Source: Bog-473 sp963704355
Lineage (GTDB): Bacteria > Actinomycetota > Acidimicrobiia > Acidimicrobiales > RAAP-2
NCBI GenBank assembly: GCA_963704355.1
Contig: OY969891.1
Location: 620,001-684,000, forward strand
Direction of reading: 5' to 3'
Length of the DNA stretch: 64,000 nt
Position numbers and translations under genes: made by a program. Below are positions 1-8,606 of the stretch, piece after piece (position 1 is the first letter of the stretch; every line of letters begins with the position of its first letter). The notes under the pieces are model-generated. The model had not been told where the DNA came from. It was given only the letters and a program-made list of their open reading frames with translations, and did not search any database.

Positions 1-59
1 CGATGAGGAGCCAACGCGGCTCTCGGAGGGTCGGGGATGGAGCATCTTCAACCATTCGT

Positions 60-131
60 GGGGCCAGCAGGGATCGAACCTGCGACCGAGGGACTACGAG
101 TCCCCTGCTCCGACCACTGAGCTACGGCCCC
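60..131 (-). tRNA. tRNA-Thr (anticodon CGU)
   Basis: Read on the minus strand this 72-nt segment folds as a full cloverleaf: a 7-bp acceptor stem (GGGGCCG with UGGCCCC), a D arm, the anticodon loop CUCGUAG with CGU at positions 34-36, and a T arm with loop UUCGAUC. CGU reads the threonine codon ACG. No CCA end is encoded. The tRNA borders a gene-poor stretch and an accessory region, but no second copy of its 3' end was seen nearby. Confidence 0.95.
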
Positions 132-368
132 GACTCCGAAGAAGGTTATTGCCACTTTCCATTCGCTTGTTGGACCTGAAAAGCGCGAGGTCACCGAATC
201 GTCGCTGGTTCCGACACAAGACGATCCCTGCGTACGAGGATGTCGCAGGGCATCCGGAGCCGGCCTTTCATCGGCACTCGGCGGACTTCCGTGAGAGGCT
301 AGGCCGATGCCGCCGCGGGATTTGTTCCAGAGTCGCTCTCAAGAGCAGTGAACCAGTGGGAGGCGAAA

Positions 369-1022
369 GTGGTACCGGACGCTGAGCGAGCACCAATCCG
401 ACTCCTGGTCTTCTCGGCTTCGCTACGTACCGGCTCGCTCAACACGAAGCTGGCGAATCTCGCCGCAAGATGCATCGAACACAACGGGGGACAGGTTGAT
501 CTAGTCTCGATGTCAGAGTTCGACGTTCCCTCGTACAACGCAGACTTGCAAGAGATGGGCGACTGGCCCAAGGGAGCCATCCGCTTTCAAGACCGACTGG
601 AAAAGTGTGACGCCTTTGCCATCGCATCCCCCGAGTTCAACGCCTCGATGCCTGGTTCTCTCAAGAATGCCGTTGACTGGGTATCCCGATTCTCACCTCA
701 ACCGTTCAATGAGCTGCACGCCCTACTCATGTCAGCCTCTCCTTCAATGGCAGGAGGAAACCGTGGCCTCTGGGCGCTGAGGGTTCCTTTCGAGCACCTC
801 GGTGCCCGTGTGTATCCCGACATGTTCTCTCTCGCACAGGCGCATAAGGCGTTTCAAGAAGACGGGCAACTTGCGGATCCCGAATTGCAGAAACGCTTCG
901 ACGTCATGCTGATCGGGTTCATGAATCTGGTCGAGGCGTCGAAACACTATCCGTGTGCAAAAAAAGCGTGGGTCGAGTATCTCGGCGAGCATCCCGAACC
1001 GATTCTCGACCGAGTCGAGTAG
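369..1022 (+). CDS. NAD(P)H-dependent FMN reductase family protein
   Basis: This is a flavodoxin-like reductase of the NADPH-dependent FMN reductase family (chromate or azo reductase type), expected to be cytosolic and to transfer electrons from NAD(P)H to FMN or to quinones. The N-terminal strand and phosphate-binding loop (LLVFSASLRTGSLN) are followed by the typical SPEFNASMPGSLKNAVDW segment, which contacts the flavin. An upstream in-frame GTG exists at 348, but GTG 369 is preceded by GGGAGG at a good distance, so it is preferred. The next gene is also a flavin enzyme. The family is clear, the substrate unknown. Confidence 0.85.
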   Translation: MVPDAERAPIRLLVFSASLRTGSLNTKLANLAARCIEHNGGQVDLVSMSEFDVPSYNADLQEMGDWPKGAIRFQDRLEKCDAFAIASPEFNASMPGSLKNAVDWVSRFSPQPFNELHALLMSASPSMAGGNRGLWALRVPFEHLGARVYPDMFSLAQAHKAFQEDGQLADPELQKRFDVMLIGFMNLVEASKHYPCAKKAWVEYLGEHPEPILDRVE

Positions 1023-1274
1023 GTAATTCGCGAGGGCACGACCCTCGTTTGCGATCATGCGCCCATGACAGAGAAAAAGGAGGTCGTCGACTGGAGAACG
1101 GGTTCGTGGGGAGATGGTGATTCCCGAGGTGCTGCGTCGTCCGAACTCCGAGCTGGTCGGGGTCGCCGTCAACGAGCTTCCACCAGGGTCGGCCACCGCC
1201 CTGGACCTGTCCCTCATCCCGGGGGCGGGGACCATCCGCTGAGCATCCCGGGAGTGCGAATAAGACCCTCTTCC

Positions 1275-2270
1275 GTGCGCAACGTGACGGTCACGTCATC
1301 GCCTGTCCAGCTGTCGGTGCCGTTCGCGCCGGGATCGGTCTCCATCCGGCTGTACCCCCACAACGAACTTCCCGCCGACGCCATCGTCAGTGAGCTGTGC
1401 GCGCAAGCCGGCATCGCCTTCGACAGCGGATTCGACGGCGTCATGACCAGCGAACATCACGGCGGTTTTGCTGGGTACATGGCGCTGCCGTTGCAGATGG
1501 CCTCCTTCGTCTTGGCCGAGCACGCGACGGGGTGGGCTGCGGCGGCCCCGCTCTTGCTTCCCCTGCGATCGACGGCGCTCGTCGCCGAGGAAGTGGCCTG
1601 GCTCCAGGCTCGATTTCGAGGTCGGGTCGGACTTGGGGTGGCCGCAGGCGCCCTGCCACTGGACTTCGAGGCGGCTGGCGTGAGCCAGGCTGACTCCGTC
1701 GATCGCTTCAAATCGGAGCTGCCTCGGCTCGTCGCGATGCTCCGCGGCGAAGATCTGGGCGCGCTCGAGGGGGACCCGGCGCTCCTGGCCTGCCGGCAAG
1801 CTCCAGTCCCAGTGGTCAGCGCGGCCGTGTCCGTTGCCGCCGCCGTTCGAGCGGCCCGGTGCGGCGCCGGGATCCTCATGGAAGGAATGTCCGCACCGCA
1901 AAGACTCGCCCTTCTGACCCGGGCCTTCGAAGAGGCCGAAGGGAAGGGATCCAAGGTTCTGATCCGTCGGGTGTGGCTGGGCCACGCGCCCTCCGAACTG
2001 ATCCAGGGCCAGCGGGCGGTCTATGAGAGCTACGCCGCGGGCCCGAGCTCCTTCGGGGAGGATCAGACGATCGCGTCCGATGATGGGGACGAAGTGATAG
2101 AGCGGCTGGCGGCAACCGTGACAGAAGTCGGTGCCGACGCGCTCAACCTGCGGGTGCATCTTCCCGGCATGGCGCCTGAGCTGGTTCGGGAACAGATTGC
2201 ACGCATCGGGTTCACCGTCGTGGCGCCGCTGAAGAGGATCTGGACTTCTCCGGGACAGAAGATCCGGTAA
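1275..2270 (+). CDS. Luciferase-like (LLM class) flavin-dependent monooxygenase
   Basis: The protein matches the bacterial luciferase-like fold: an early strand, then FDGVMTSEHHGGF (the conserved EHH region), an RFRGRVGLGVAAG segment and a C-terminal barrel portion. Members use FMNH2 or F420H2 to oxidise small organic compounds. The open frame begins at 1065, but its first 70 residues are arginine- and glycine-rich and do not look like protein, so GTG 1275 is proposed as the start. The gene abuts the convergent SDR gene without a gap. Substrate unknown; the start is uncertain. Confidence 0.75.
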   Translation: MRNVTVTSSPVQLSVPFAPGSVSIRLYPHNELPADAIVSELCAQAGIAFDSGFDGVMTSEHHGGFAGYMALPLQMASFVLAEHATGWAAAAPLLLPLRSTALVAEEVAWLQARFRGRVGLGVAAGALPLDFEAAGVSQADSVDRFKSELPRLVAMLRGEDLGALEGDPALLACRQAPVPVVSAAVSVAAAVRAARCGAGILMEGMSAPQRLALLTRAFEEAEGKGSKVLIRRVWLGHAPSELIQGQRAVYESYAAGPSSFGEDQTIASDDGDEVIERLAATVTEVGADALNLRVHLPGMAPELVREQIARIGFTVVAPLKRIWTSPGQKIR

Positions 2271-3119
2271 CTACCGGATCGGTGTCCAGCCCCCCCTCGC
2301 CAGGTGGTTCCCACCATCGACGTCCAGTGTGATCCCGGTGACCTGTCGAGCGTCGTCGGATAGCAGAAAGCAGACGGCCGCGGCGACATCGTCTGCTTCG
2401 GTCATCCTGCCGAGGGGGACAGCGGAACCAGCGGCCGCACCAGCGTCGGTCTTCCAGACGGAGCGAGTCGCCGTGGTACGCACGAGCCCAGGACTCACAC
2501 CGTTCACCCGCACGCCGAGATGAGCCAGATCCGCGGCAATGGTGCGCGTCATCGCGTTCAGCGCCGCCTTGGCTGACGCGTAAGCCACCATCGCCGACGT
2601 CGTCTTGTGGGGTGAGCCGCTCGAGATGGTGACCACGGAACCACCATTCTCCGCGAGGCCTCGGTCCATCGCGGCACGGATAAGTGCAACGGCAGGCCAG
2701 GTATTGAGTCGGAACGTCTCGAGAAGCTGTTCTTCAGTGATGGCGTCGAAGGAGAGCGGGTAAGGGGCTCCGCCTAGGGTGCTGACGATAAGGTCGATTC
2801 GGCCGAACACCTCAACAGCCTGATCCGTCAACCTTTCCACGGCTGCTTCGGTGTCCATAGATCCGACGACACCCACGATTCTGAGCCCCTCCTCGCGGAA
2901 GGAAGACTCTGTCGACGCAACCCGGTCCTTATCCCGGCCGTTGACGACGACCGAAGCGCCCTCTTGGGCCAGGCGGTGAGCACAAGATCTGCCAATGCTC
3001 GGAACGGCCGTCGAGCCTGTGACTATGGCCACCCGACCGGCGAAACGTTGAACTCCACCAGCGAAGGCCGCGTCATCGCGGTTTCCCATGATCCTGTCCG
3101 TTGAGCCCATCGCCTCCAT
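2271..3119 (-). CDS. SDR family oxidoreductase
   Basis: This is a short-chain dehydrogenase/reductase with a Rossmann fold. The nucleotide-binding turn reads TGSTAVPSIG, a TGxxxxxxIG variant as in enoyl-reductase-like and atypical SDRs. The catalytic Tyr and Lys sit in YASAK, with an upstream serine in TISSGSPH. The C-terminal DVDGGNH segment is typical. Several nested starts exist; ATG 3119 begins MEAMGSTDR and leaves a normal-length enzyme. It lies tail to tail with the luciferase-like gene and head to head with the quinone oxidoreductase gene. Substrate unknown. Confidence 0.85.
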   Translation of the reverse strand: MEAMGSTDRIMGNRDDAAFAGGVQRFAGRVAIVTGSTAVPSIGRSCAHRLAQEGASVVVNGRDKDRVASTESSFREEGLRIVGVVGSMDTEAAVERLTDQAVEVFGRIDLIVSTLGGAPYPLSFDAITEEQLLETFRLNTWPAVALIRAAMDRGLAENGGSVVTISSGSPHKTTSAMVAYASAKAALNAMTRTIAADLAHLGVRVNGVSPGLVRTTATRSVWKTDAGAAAGSAVPLGRMTEADDVAAAVCFLLSDDARQVTGITLDVDGGNHLARGGWTPIR

Positions 3120-3277
3120 CTTGTCCCAACGACATCGGTCGCGTGTGCAGTGCAGCCCGCCGCCGACAGCGTCGATGGCTCGAACGGTCAGCAAGGACAC
3201 TCGCTATGTCAGAGCAGTGCACTCGCAGGTGAATGCTGCGACCGCGCTTGTCACAATGCGGCCGCGTAGTGTGTGGC

Positions 3278-4267
3278 GTGCGCGCCTGGCAGGTCCAAAG
3301 GTACGGCCCACCGAGCGACGCGCTCCGGCGTGTCGTCGTTGACGAGCCCGTTCCGGGTCCGGGTGAGCTGCGGTTGCGCGTGCGTGCTGCGGGCATCGGG
3401 CTCCCCGACGCGCTGATGTGCCGCGGCTCGTACGCGTTCTCTCCCGCGCTCCCCTTCGTGCCCGGTCAGGAGGTGTGCGGCACGGTCGATGCGATTGGGT
3501 CGGGGGTCGAAGTGTCCCTTGGCGAGCGGCTCATGGGAGTGACGAACTTTTTCGACGGTCGCGGCGGGTTCGCCGAAGCAACGATCGCTCGGTCGGACAG
3601 CGTATTCCGCGTGCTTGATGGCATGCGCGACGAGGATGCGGCTGCGTTTCGGATCGGCTACTCGACGGCCTGGATCGGACTCGTGCGGCGGGGCGCGTTA
3701 CAGCCTGGCGAGTGGTTACTCGTCCTCGGAGCCGCGGGCGGGTCGGGCCTCGCCGCGGTGCAGCTCGGGGCGGCGCTCGGCGCGCGCGTTATTGCGGTCG
3801 TCTCGAGTGATGCGAAGCGGGAACTGTGCGCACGGTCGGGCGCGGACTTCGTCGTCGATCGCACCGCGGGTTCGGTCCATGATGCAGTGTTGGAGGCGAC
3901 GGGCGGCTACGGGGTCGAGGCCGTCTACGACCCAGTCGGTGGTGCCTTCGCGGGGTCGATGGCGCGGTGCCTAGCGACTGGCGGACGACTCCTCGCAATG
4001 GGGTTCGCGAGCGGTAAATGGCTAGACGCGGACATTTCGGAGTTCGTCCAGCGCAACGCGTCCATCGTCGGTGTCTATGCCGGAGGTCAGACACGTGCGG
4101 AGGCCGAAGCCGATCACGAGTCATTGCTGACTCTGGTGGCCGAGGGCAAACTTGGCGGCGCCACGCTGGTGGTTCCGTTTGACGCGTTGCCCGACGCGCT
4201 CCACACCGTGGACCGGGCTGAGGCTGTCGGCAAACTCGTCGCGAATGTCCACCAGGTAGACACGTGA
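3278..4267 (+). CDS. MDR family NADPH:quinone oxidoreductase-like protein
   Basis: This is a medium-chain dehydrogenase/reductase of the zinc-free quinone oxidoreductase branch. It has a GroES-like N-terminal half with PGPGELRLRVRAAGI, a core GQEVCGTVDAIGSGV motif and the NADPH-binding loop GAAGGSGLAAVQLG. Catalytic zinc ligands are absent. Relatives reduce quinones or activated double bonds, including enoyl-CoA esters. The start chosen is GTG 3278 (MRAWQVQRYG), because the upstream residues do not match the family. The divergent SDR gene upstream may share its promoter region. Confidence 0.85.
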   Translation: MRAWQVQRYGPPSDALRRVVVDEPVPGPGELRLRVRAAGIGLPDALMCRGSYAFSPALPFVPGQEVCGTVDAIGSGVEVSLGERLMGVTNFFDGRGGFAEATIARSDSVFRVLDGMRDEDAAAFRIGYSTAWIGLVRRGALQPGEWLLVLGAAGGSGLAAVQLGAALGARVIAVVSSDAKRELCARSGADFVVDRTAGSVHDAVLEATGGYGVEAVYDPVGGAFAGSMARCLATGGRLLAMGFASGKWLDADISEFVQRNASIVGVYAGGQTRAEAEADHESLLTLVAEGKLGGATLVVPFDALPDALHTVDRAEAVGKLVANVHQVDT

Positions 4268-4610
4268 AAATTCGCGGCCCAGGCCAGCGAGGGGTTCTCG
4301 TGGTGCCGCTAAAGCCGTGGGATCGAAAACGTTGTCGGATATCTCACACGCCAAGGAGCAGTGGACGACGACGAACTCGGGCCCGAACGCGCCGCGGGAG
4401 CCGGTGGACCGTACTTGCTGTTGGGTAGGAGCCTCGGCTGGGTCCATCCCGACAAGCTGGCTATTAGGAACAGAAGGAATCCTCCGTTACCCTGTCATGC
4501 GAGTTGGTTCTTCGAAGAGCCGACTTGCATTGGCGACCGTAGTCGGTTTGGGAGGTCCGGCCACGATGTTTGGCGGCGGAGAGACGACTTTGACACCGGG
4601 ACGGAGCGCC
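4268..4610. other. Non-coding or degenerate stretch
   Basis: No open frame here has a recognisable product. Two overlapping frames run through from 4317 and 4361, but their protein sequences change character abruptly and match no family I know. A possible start near 4498 (MRVGSSKSRLALA) leads nowhere. The stretch looks like remnant DNA in front of the truncated lipoprotein gene. Confidence 0.4.
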
Positions 4611-4770
4611 ATGCGTCTGAAAACGAGCGCGAAGTGGTGCAGTCGTCTGAACTCAATCGCAGTCTTGATGGTCGCGATGGTCGCGATGGTGGCGGGTTTC
4701 GCCTGTGGTCCTGCGACGTCGGCTGGATCCTCCTCTCCGACACTCAGTGCCAGCACCACGAGCAAACGTC
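4611..4770 (+). pseudogene. Truncated lipoprotein gene, N-terminal fragment
   Basis: ATG 4611 opens a convincing lipoprotein signal peptide: a basic start (MRLKTSAKW), a hydrophobic core of repeated MVA units and a lipobox ending in GFAC, then a Ser/Thr-rich linker (SSSPTLSAST). GGAGCGCC lies just upstream. After about 50 residues the frame turns into arginine-rich nonsense exactly where the oppositely oriented ilvC fragment begins. I read this as the 5' end of a broken gene. The hydrophobic core is written by a 9-bp tandem repeat (ATGGTCGCG) near 4674-4695. Confidence 0.5.
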
Positions 4771-4980
4771 GTTGGCTCCTTCAATGTCTTCGACAGCGAA
4801 ACCATCGGCTTCCGCCTGTTCACGAGTGGCGTCGTGACGGACGCAGACAAGCGGGGTGCACCCGCTATCCCGCAAGTTGAGGGCCCATGACCTTCCCTGG
4901 TTGCCGTATCCGACAACGGCAACGGTTGCGCCATTGAGAACCGAAATATCTGCATCCGCTTCGTAGTAAATCGTCGTCAT
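4744..4980 (-). pseudogene. ilvC: Truncated ketol-acid reductoisomerase (ilvC) N-terminal fragment
   Basis: The first 69 residues match the start of ketol-acid reductoisomerase, the second enzyme of branched-chain amino acid synthesis. They open with MTTIYYEADADISVL and hold the NADPH-binding fingerprint VGYGNQGRSWALNLRDSG. After DGFAVEDIEGA the similarity ends and a stop follows nine residues later, whereas a full enzyme has about 330 residues. The fragment meets a broken lipoprotein gene of opposite orientation near 4770. It cannot be functional, and a complete copy must lie elsewhere if the organism makes valine and isoleucine. Confidence 0.8.
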
Positions 4981-4988
4981 GTCGTCGA

Positions 4989-5459
4989 TTATGACCCGGT
5001 CAGCCGATCTCCGTGCTCCTTCAGGTATCTGTCTCGTTCCACCTCACCCGCAAAGAGGAGAACGACCCAGGCGTGAGTGGCGCCCGTTCGCCGCAATGTC
5101 TCGTAACGATGGTTTCCGTCTTCGAGGAAGTACTTGCCGTCGTGATGCGACACCACGAGGGGCGGGGGGTGCCACCCCTGCTCGATGCTGTGCTCCATCG
5201 CCTCGACATCGGACTCCCAGTTCCCCTCGGCGACGGGGACAACCACTTCGTCTCCGATTGGACCGGCCATCGGCGTAAGTCGGTCGAGCTCGAATCGGAT
5301 CGGACCCAGGTAGGTCGCGCCACTCAAGGCGAAGGCCGCGGCCAGTACCGAGTTGCTACTGCCCGGGCTAGCGAGAAAGTCGGTGACCCACTCAGCAAGC
5401 CGGCCTTCGTCCGCGGCGTGCTGGGCCGAGGCGAGTGAGAACTTCTCCTCGTCGCTCAC
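4989..5459 (-). CDS. ParB/sulfiredoxin-fold hypothetical protein
   Basis: A 156-residue protein of unknown role. The C-terminal half (PPPLVVSHHDGKYFLEDGNHRYETLRR) has the layout of the ParB N-terminal or sulfiredoxin fold, where a G-x-H-R loop binds nucleotide or phosphate. The N-terminal half is helical and unassigned. It starts four bases before the end of the upstream HAD hydrolase gene, so the two form an operon with coupled translation. It lacks the DNA-binding domain of a true partition protein. Confidence 0.6.
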   Translation of the reverse strand: MSDEEKFSLASAQHAADEGRLAEWVTDFLASPGSSNSVLAAAFALSGATYLGPIRFELDRLTPMAGPIGDEVVVPVAEGNWESDVEAMEHSIEQGWHPPPLVVSHHDGKYFLEDGNHRYETLRRTGATHAWVVLLFAGEVERDRYLKEHGDRLTGS

Positions 5460-6184
5460 CCAGACGCCGTCGCGATCAGCTCAGCGAGCCCGACCAACGA
5501 GGAGGTCCGTTCGTAACCGGCGTCCAAGTGGAGGCCGAGTGGATCCATGAGAATTGGTCTGATCCCGGCTCGGCGGGCGCCGACAACATCGATGGCGGGC
5601 ATATCACCGACATACCAAGTCTGGTCCGCTTCGAGGCCGAGGAGGTCGATGGCAACCTCGAATATCCGTGGATCGGGCTTCATGACGCCGACGTTTCCGG
5701 AGTCGACGACGCACTCGATCTCCACGCCGATGCCGGGACCCACTTGGCACAGTTCAAGTTGGGCGAGCCGAGGACCCATCATCCCATCGGCGTTGGACAC
5801 GATCCCGAGCCGGACCCCGGTGTCCGCGAGGGCCTGCAGTCCTTCGCGGCTGCCCGGCACCGGTTCGACCCACAGCGCCGCATCAGCGAACTCGCTGTCC
5901 AGGTGGCGATGCGCCTCGTCACGCAGGTCCTGTGGTACGCCGCACTCGTCGACGTACGTCTTGAGGTACTCGAGCCAGGCTTCGGTCCAGTAGGTCTCGA
6001 CGTCGAGGTGCGTCCCGAACCTTGCTGCGGCGCGGTAATGCGCGTCGGCCAGCACCTCTCGAGAGACGGAGCATTCGGCTCGCGTGAACGCCGCCAGAAT
6101 GCGCGCGGAATCGGGGAGCACGAACACGCCGCCAGCGTCGAGGAGCACTGCGGCGGGACCGTCGCCAGGGTAGGCCATGGCCAA
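5456..6184 (-). CDS. HAD superfamily hydrolase
   Basis: A haloacid dehalogenase-type phosphatase of 242 residues. Motif I is LLDAGGVFVLPD, with Gly in place of the usual second Asp. Motif II is the Ser in IVSNADG, motif III is the Lys in VMKPDPRIF, and motif IV is WYVGDMPAIDVVGARRAG. The missing second Asp of motif I normally serves as acid/base in phosphatases, so the activity may be a dehalogenase or altered phosphatase. The start may be ATG 6184 or ATG 6178. It is the first gene of a two-gene operon with the ParB-fold protein. Confidence 0.8.
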   Translation of the reverse strand: MAMAYPGDGPAAVLLDAGGVFVLPDSARILAAFTRAECSVSREVLADAHYRAAARFGTHLDVETYWTEAWLEYLKTYVDECGVPQDLRDEAHRHLDSEFADAALWVEPVPGSREGLQALADTGVRLGIVSNADGMMGPRLAQLELCQVGPGIGVEIECVVDSGNVGVMKPDPRIFEVAIDLLGLEADQTWYVGDMPAIDVVGARRAGIRPILMDPLGLHLDAGYERTSSLVGLAELIATASG

Positions 6185-6603
6185 AACCTACTCAGGCGCG
6201 TTCTTGCTGTCGTGCGCGTCAGATCCTCCAAGAAATCCGCCATCGCAAGACGCTCGTGGCCTTCGCCAATCGCACTTGTCCCTTACGGCTGGTGTGGCGC
6301 CACCCCAAAAAATCACTTTTCGCGGCAGCACTCGCCGAGTACTTGAAACAGCAACAGTCGGCAGCCTCGCTCGGTGCTTGATCGCTCTCGACACCCGCAG
6401 ATCAGCCTTCTCCTCATGTTTGGGAAGAATGGTTCGAGCAATGCGCGCCGCGAGACGCGCGTTCGCAGCTCTCTTTGCCTGAGAGAGCGGCTTGTTTGTC
6501 GCACGCTTGTTGCATGACGACCAATTCGGCCGATGCGCACTCGAGAGTGGGACTCGCCAATCCCGAGTCTGGCCTGCGATGTTGGTCGAGTCGAGAGTGA
6601 AGT
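6185..6603. other. Gene-free flank left of the tRNA-Gly fragment
   Basis: No credible gene. Near its right end lie two imperfect copies of the arm motif TGTTGCACG (TGTCGCACG at 6497-6505 and TGTTGCATG at 6508-6516), at about the same distance from the tRNA fragment as the exact copies at the other end of the island. This suggests the DNA to the left is itself the worn end of a related integrated element. Confidence 0.4.
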
Positions 6604-6647
6604 GAGCGGGCGACGGGAATCGAACCCGCGTTCTCAGCTTGGGAAGC
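6604..6647 (-). repeat. attL-like core: 3' fragment of tRNA-Gly(CCC)
   Basis: These 44 bases are identical to 12460-12503. They contain the last 42 nt of tRNA-Gly (T arm, variable loop, anticodon loop and part of the anticodon stem) plus 2 nt of flank. Beyond 6647 the sequence no longer fits a tRNA, so no functional tRNA is encoded here. Confidence 0.85.
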
Positions 6648-6753
6648 CCATCGGGTGGTGTTCCGCTACCTGCGAAATTGCCGAAAGGTCCAGCTGAAGG
6701 CATTTCGCACCTGGAGCGCTGCAGTTCGCTATTGCGCCCTGTTTGTCGTTGCG

Positions 6754-6800
6754 TGTTGCACGAAATGGGTCCGAAACGGCGTGTTGCACGCTGTTGCACG
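6754..6800 (+). repeat. Putative arm-type sites, left end of island
   Basis: Three exact copies of TGTTGCACG occur in 47 bp (6754-6762, 6782-6790 and 6792-6800), about 107-145 bp inside the left core repeat. Two more exact copies lie inside the right end. Short direct repeats on both sides of the core are the expected layout of the arm-binding sites of a lambda-type integrase. Confidence 0.5.
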
Positions 6801-6849
6801 GAAGGGAGCGAAGGTTCGCAGCCGTGAACGCTGAGAACGGAACAGTCAT

Positions 6850-8250
6850 TCACAACTTGGCAGGCATCCAGCGGCGACCGCCATCGGAAGTGGTGGTTAG
6901 GACGGGGTAGCAGTTGTAGGAGGGCGTGTCGGCGATGGCCTTGGTGAAGCAGACGGGGTTCTGCTCGACCGCCAGGCCGAAGCTCGGAGATGCGAATGTG
7001 ATTCCCTGTACGTCACCCACACCCACGGCCGGTGTCGGTTTGAAGGACTGCCAGGTTGTCCCGCCATCGGCCGTCTCGTACAACCTCGAACCGACGTCGA
7101 TCCTCCATTCCAGAGGACCTACGGCCGCAAAACGAGTCGCCACACTTCCAGGTTGGAACTGGGCACCTTCAACTGCGGGGATGAGGTACCCCGTCCAAGT
7201 CGTTCCAGCATCTTGGGTGACGAAGGCCACGGGATCCTTGTCGTAGGTGGTCCCCTTCGTCGCCAAGGTCACCGCGTCTTGGGTACCGAAGAATGCCGGA
7301 AGCGTGTACTGGAGGCCGCTCGGAAGACCAGCAGCCGTCGACCAGGTGAGACCGCCGTCCGTGGTGCGATAAATGACCCCACCTGGAGTCTGCTGCGGCC
7401 GGTTATACGCGGGGTATGTCCCGCGAACAGCCCATCCGTCGAGATTGCTGGTGAAGACCAGCTGCGATCCTGTCAGAGGCCCACCGACATCGACGCCACC
7501 GAGGCTGGGCATGGTTGCAATCTGCTTCCAGGTCGCTCCGCCGTCCCGCGTCGAAAAGACCGGGGAGCCTTGGCCTTGCGTCGCGCTGGCGACGGCAAAG
7601 CCGTTCTGCGCGTCCACCATGCTCAATGAGAGCGGGCCGCAGGTTTGCAGACAGCCAGGTGGAGAGACAAAGGACCAACTCCGTCCGCCGTCGGTGGAAT
7701 GCTCGATGCCCTCACCCCTGCTTGAACCATTATTGGGTTGCGATACCAGCCCGGGCACGTCATATATCCCGACCCACAGGTCGTTGGTTCCGATTGCGGC
7801 GACGGTAGTGATGTCAATGGAAACCGTGACTCCGTGCAGCGTGGGCGGCGTGATCGTTTGCCAGCTCTGCCCTCCGTCGGAGGTCACGTCCAAGGAGTCG
7901 CCCGTGGCGACCCAGTCAAGCTCGCTGTCGGCCACGCCGATCTTCTGTGCGGGTGGGTACACGGGTATTGGGGCGGCCGTCTGCGTCCGCTGCTTGGATT
8001 GGCCCGTGGCGTGCAAAGGTCCCTGATGCCGCGTCGCAGCACTTCGCGGTCCATTCGAGCTGTCACCGGCCGCGAGCACGGATCCCACGACGATGGCGAC
8101 AAGCAGGACATTGCCAGCGAAAGCTGCAATGCGTCGTCGCCGCCGCCGCTGGCGAGCCTCTTTGAAAAGTGCCTCGGCATCGTTGGCCGCTGGTGTGGTG
8201 CCAGAGTGCATTTCATGGACTTGTGGTTCGAGCACCGGCACCTTGGTCAT
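6850..8250 (-). CDS. Membrane-anchored BNR/Asp-box beta-propeller protein
   Basis: A 466-residue protein with a short cytoplasmic N-terminus ending in EALFKEARQRRRRRR, one membrane segment (about residues 42-61) and a long extracellular part. The outer part carries seven Asp-box motifs of the S/T-x-D-G-G-x-T-W type (TSDGGQSW, STDGGRSW, STRDGGATW, TTDGGLTW, TQDAGTTW, TADGGTTW and TSDGGRRW), which mark blades of a sialidase- or YCF48-like propeller. Sialidase catalytic residues were not identified, so a binding or scaffold role is as likely. Its ATG overlaps the stop of the GntR regulator gene by four bases. A protein with the same N-terminal anchor is encoded divergently. Confidence 0.75.
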   Translation of the reverse strand: MTKVPVLEPQVHEMHSGTTPAANDAEALFKEARQRRRRRRIAAFAGNVLLVAIVVGSVLAAGDSSNGPRSAATRHQGPLHATGQSKQRTQTAAPIPVYPPAQKIGVADSELDWVATGDSLDVTSDGGQSWQTITPPTLHGVTVSIDITTVAAIGTNDLWVGIYDVPGLVSQPNNGSSRGEGIEHSTDGGRSWSFVSPPGCLQTCGPLSLSMVDAQNGFAVASATQGQGSPVFSTRDGGATWKQIATMPSLGGVDVGGPLTGSQLVFTSNLDGWAVRGTYPAYNRPQQTPGGVIYRTTDGGLTWSTAAGLPSGLQYTLPAFFGTQDAVTLATKGTTYDKDPVAFVTQDAGTTWTGYLIPAVEGAQFQPGSVATRFAAVGPLEWRIDVGSRLYETADGGTTWQSFKPTPAVGVGDVQGITFASPSFGLAVEQNPVCFTKAIADTPSYNCYPVLTTTSDGGRRWMPAKL

Positions 8251-8606
8251 GACAGCGACGTGATCATGTCGATCACGTCCTCGCGTCGGTAGCCATGAGC
8301 GCGTGCGAACTCCATGAGCTCGTGGACACGAGTGAGGACCGCTCCCTTCTGGGCGGTGCCCGAGACGGTGATACCCCGCCCCCGGGTGAGCTCGAGCAAA
8401 CCCTCGTCACGCAGAATGTGCATGGCGCGCAGCACTGTGTTCTTGTTGACACCAAGCACCGCGGCAAGGTCCTTGGCAAGGGGAAGGCGATCACCGGGTC
8501 CAGCTTCACCTTCGGCGATAGCTCTGCGGATCTCGGCCGCCACCTGGTCGTGGAGGGCGACCGGCTCGGCGCGGTCGATGTTGACATCGAACATAGTCCT
8601 ATTCAT
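8247..8606 (-). CDS. GntR family transcriptional regulator, YtrA-like short type
   Basis: A winged-helix GntR regulator: the N-terminal region (VALHDQVAAEIRRAIAEGEAGPGDRLPLAKDLAAVLGVNKNTVLRAMHILRDEGLLELTRGRGITV, given here only by its ends at about residues 15-80) is the DNA-binding domain, and a short helical tail follows instead of a large effector domain. Such regulators often control membrane-protein genes encoded beside them, as here. ATG 8606 or ATG 8594 could start translation. A perfect palindrome (8596-8614) overlaps this start, suggesting autoregulation and control of both divergent propeller genes. Confidence 0.85.
   Translation of the reverse strand: MNRTMFDVNIDRAEPVALHDQVAAEIRRAIAEGEAGPGDRLPLAKDLAAVLGVNKNTVLRAMHILRDEGLLELTRGRGITVSGTAQKGAVLTRVHELMEFARAHGYRREDVIDMITSLS

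Noticed and set aside
1114..1242. Short frame MVIPEVLRRPNSELVG ending at 1242
   Set aside because: It reads like protein, but it is only 42 residues, matches nothing I know, and may be a remnant; not enough to call a gene.
4317..4880. Two long overlapping frames at 4317-4880 and 4361-4837
   Set aside because: Only the part from ATG 4611 resembles a protein (a lipoprotein signal); the rest changes character and overlaps the ilvC fragment.
6188..6853. Open frame running through the tRNA-Gly fragment on the minus strand
   Set aside because: It contains KLRTRVRFPSPA, the usual translation of tRNA sequence, and no protein family match; it is a chance frame.
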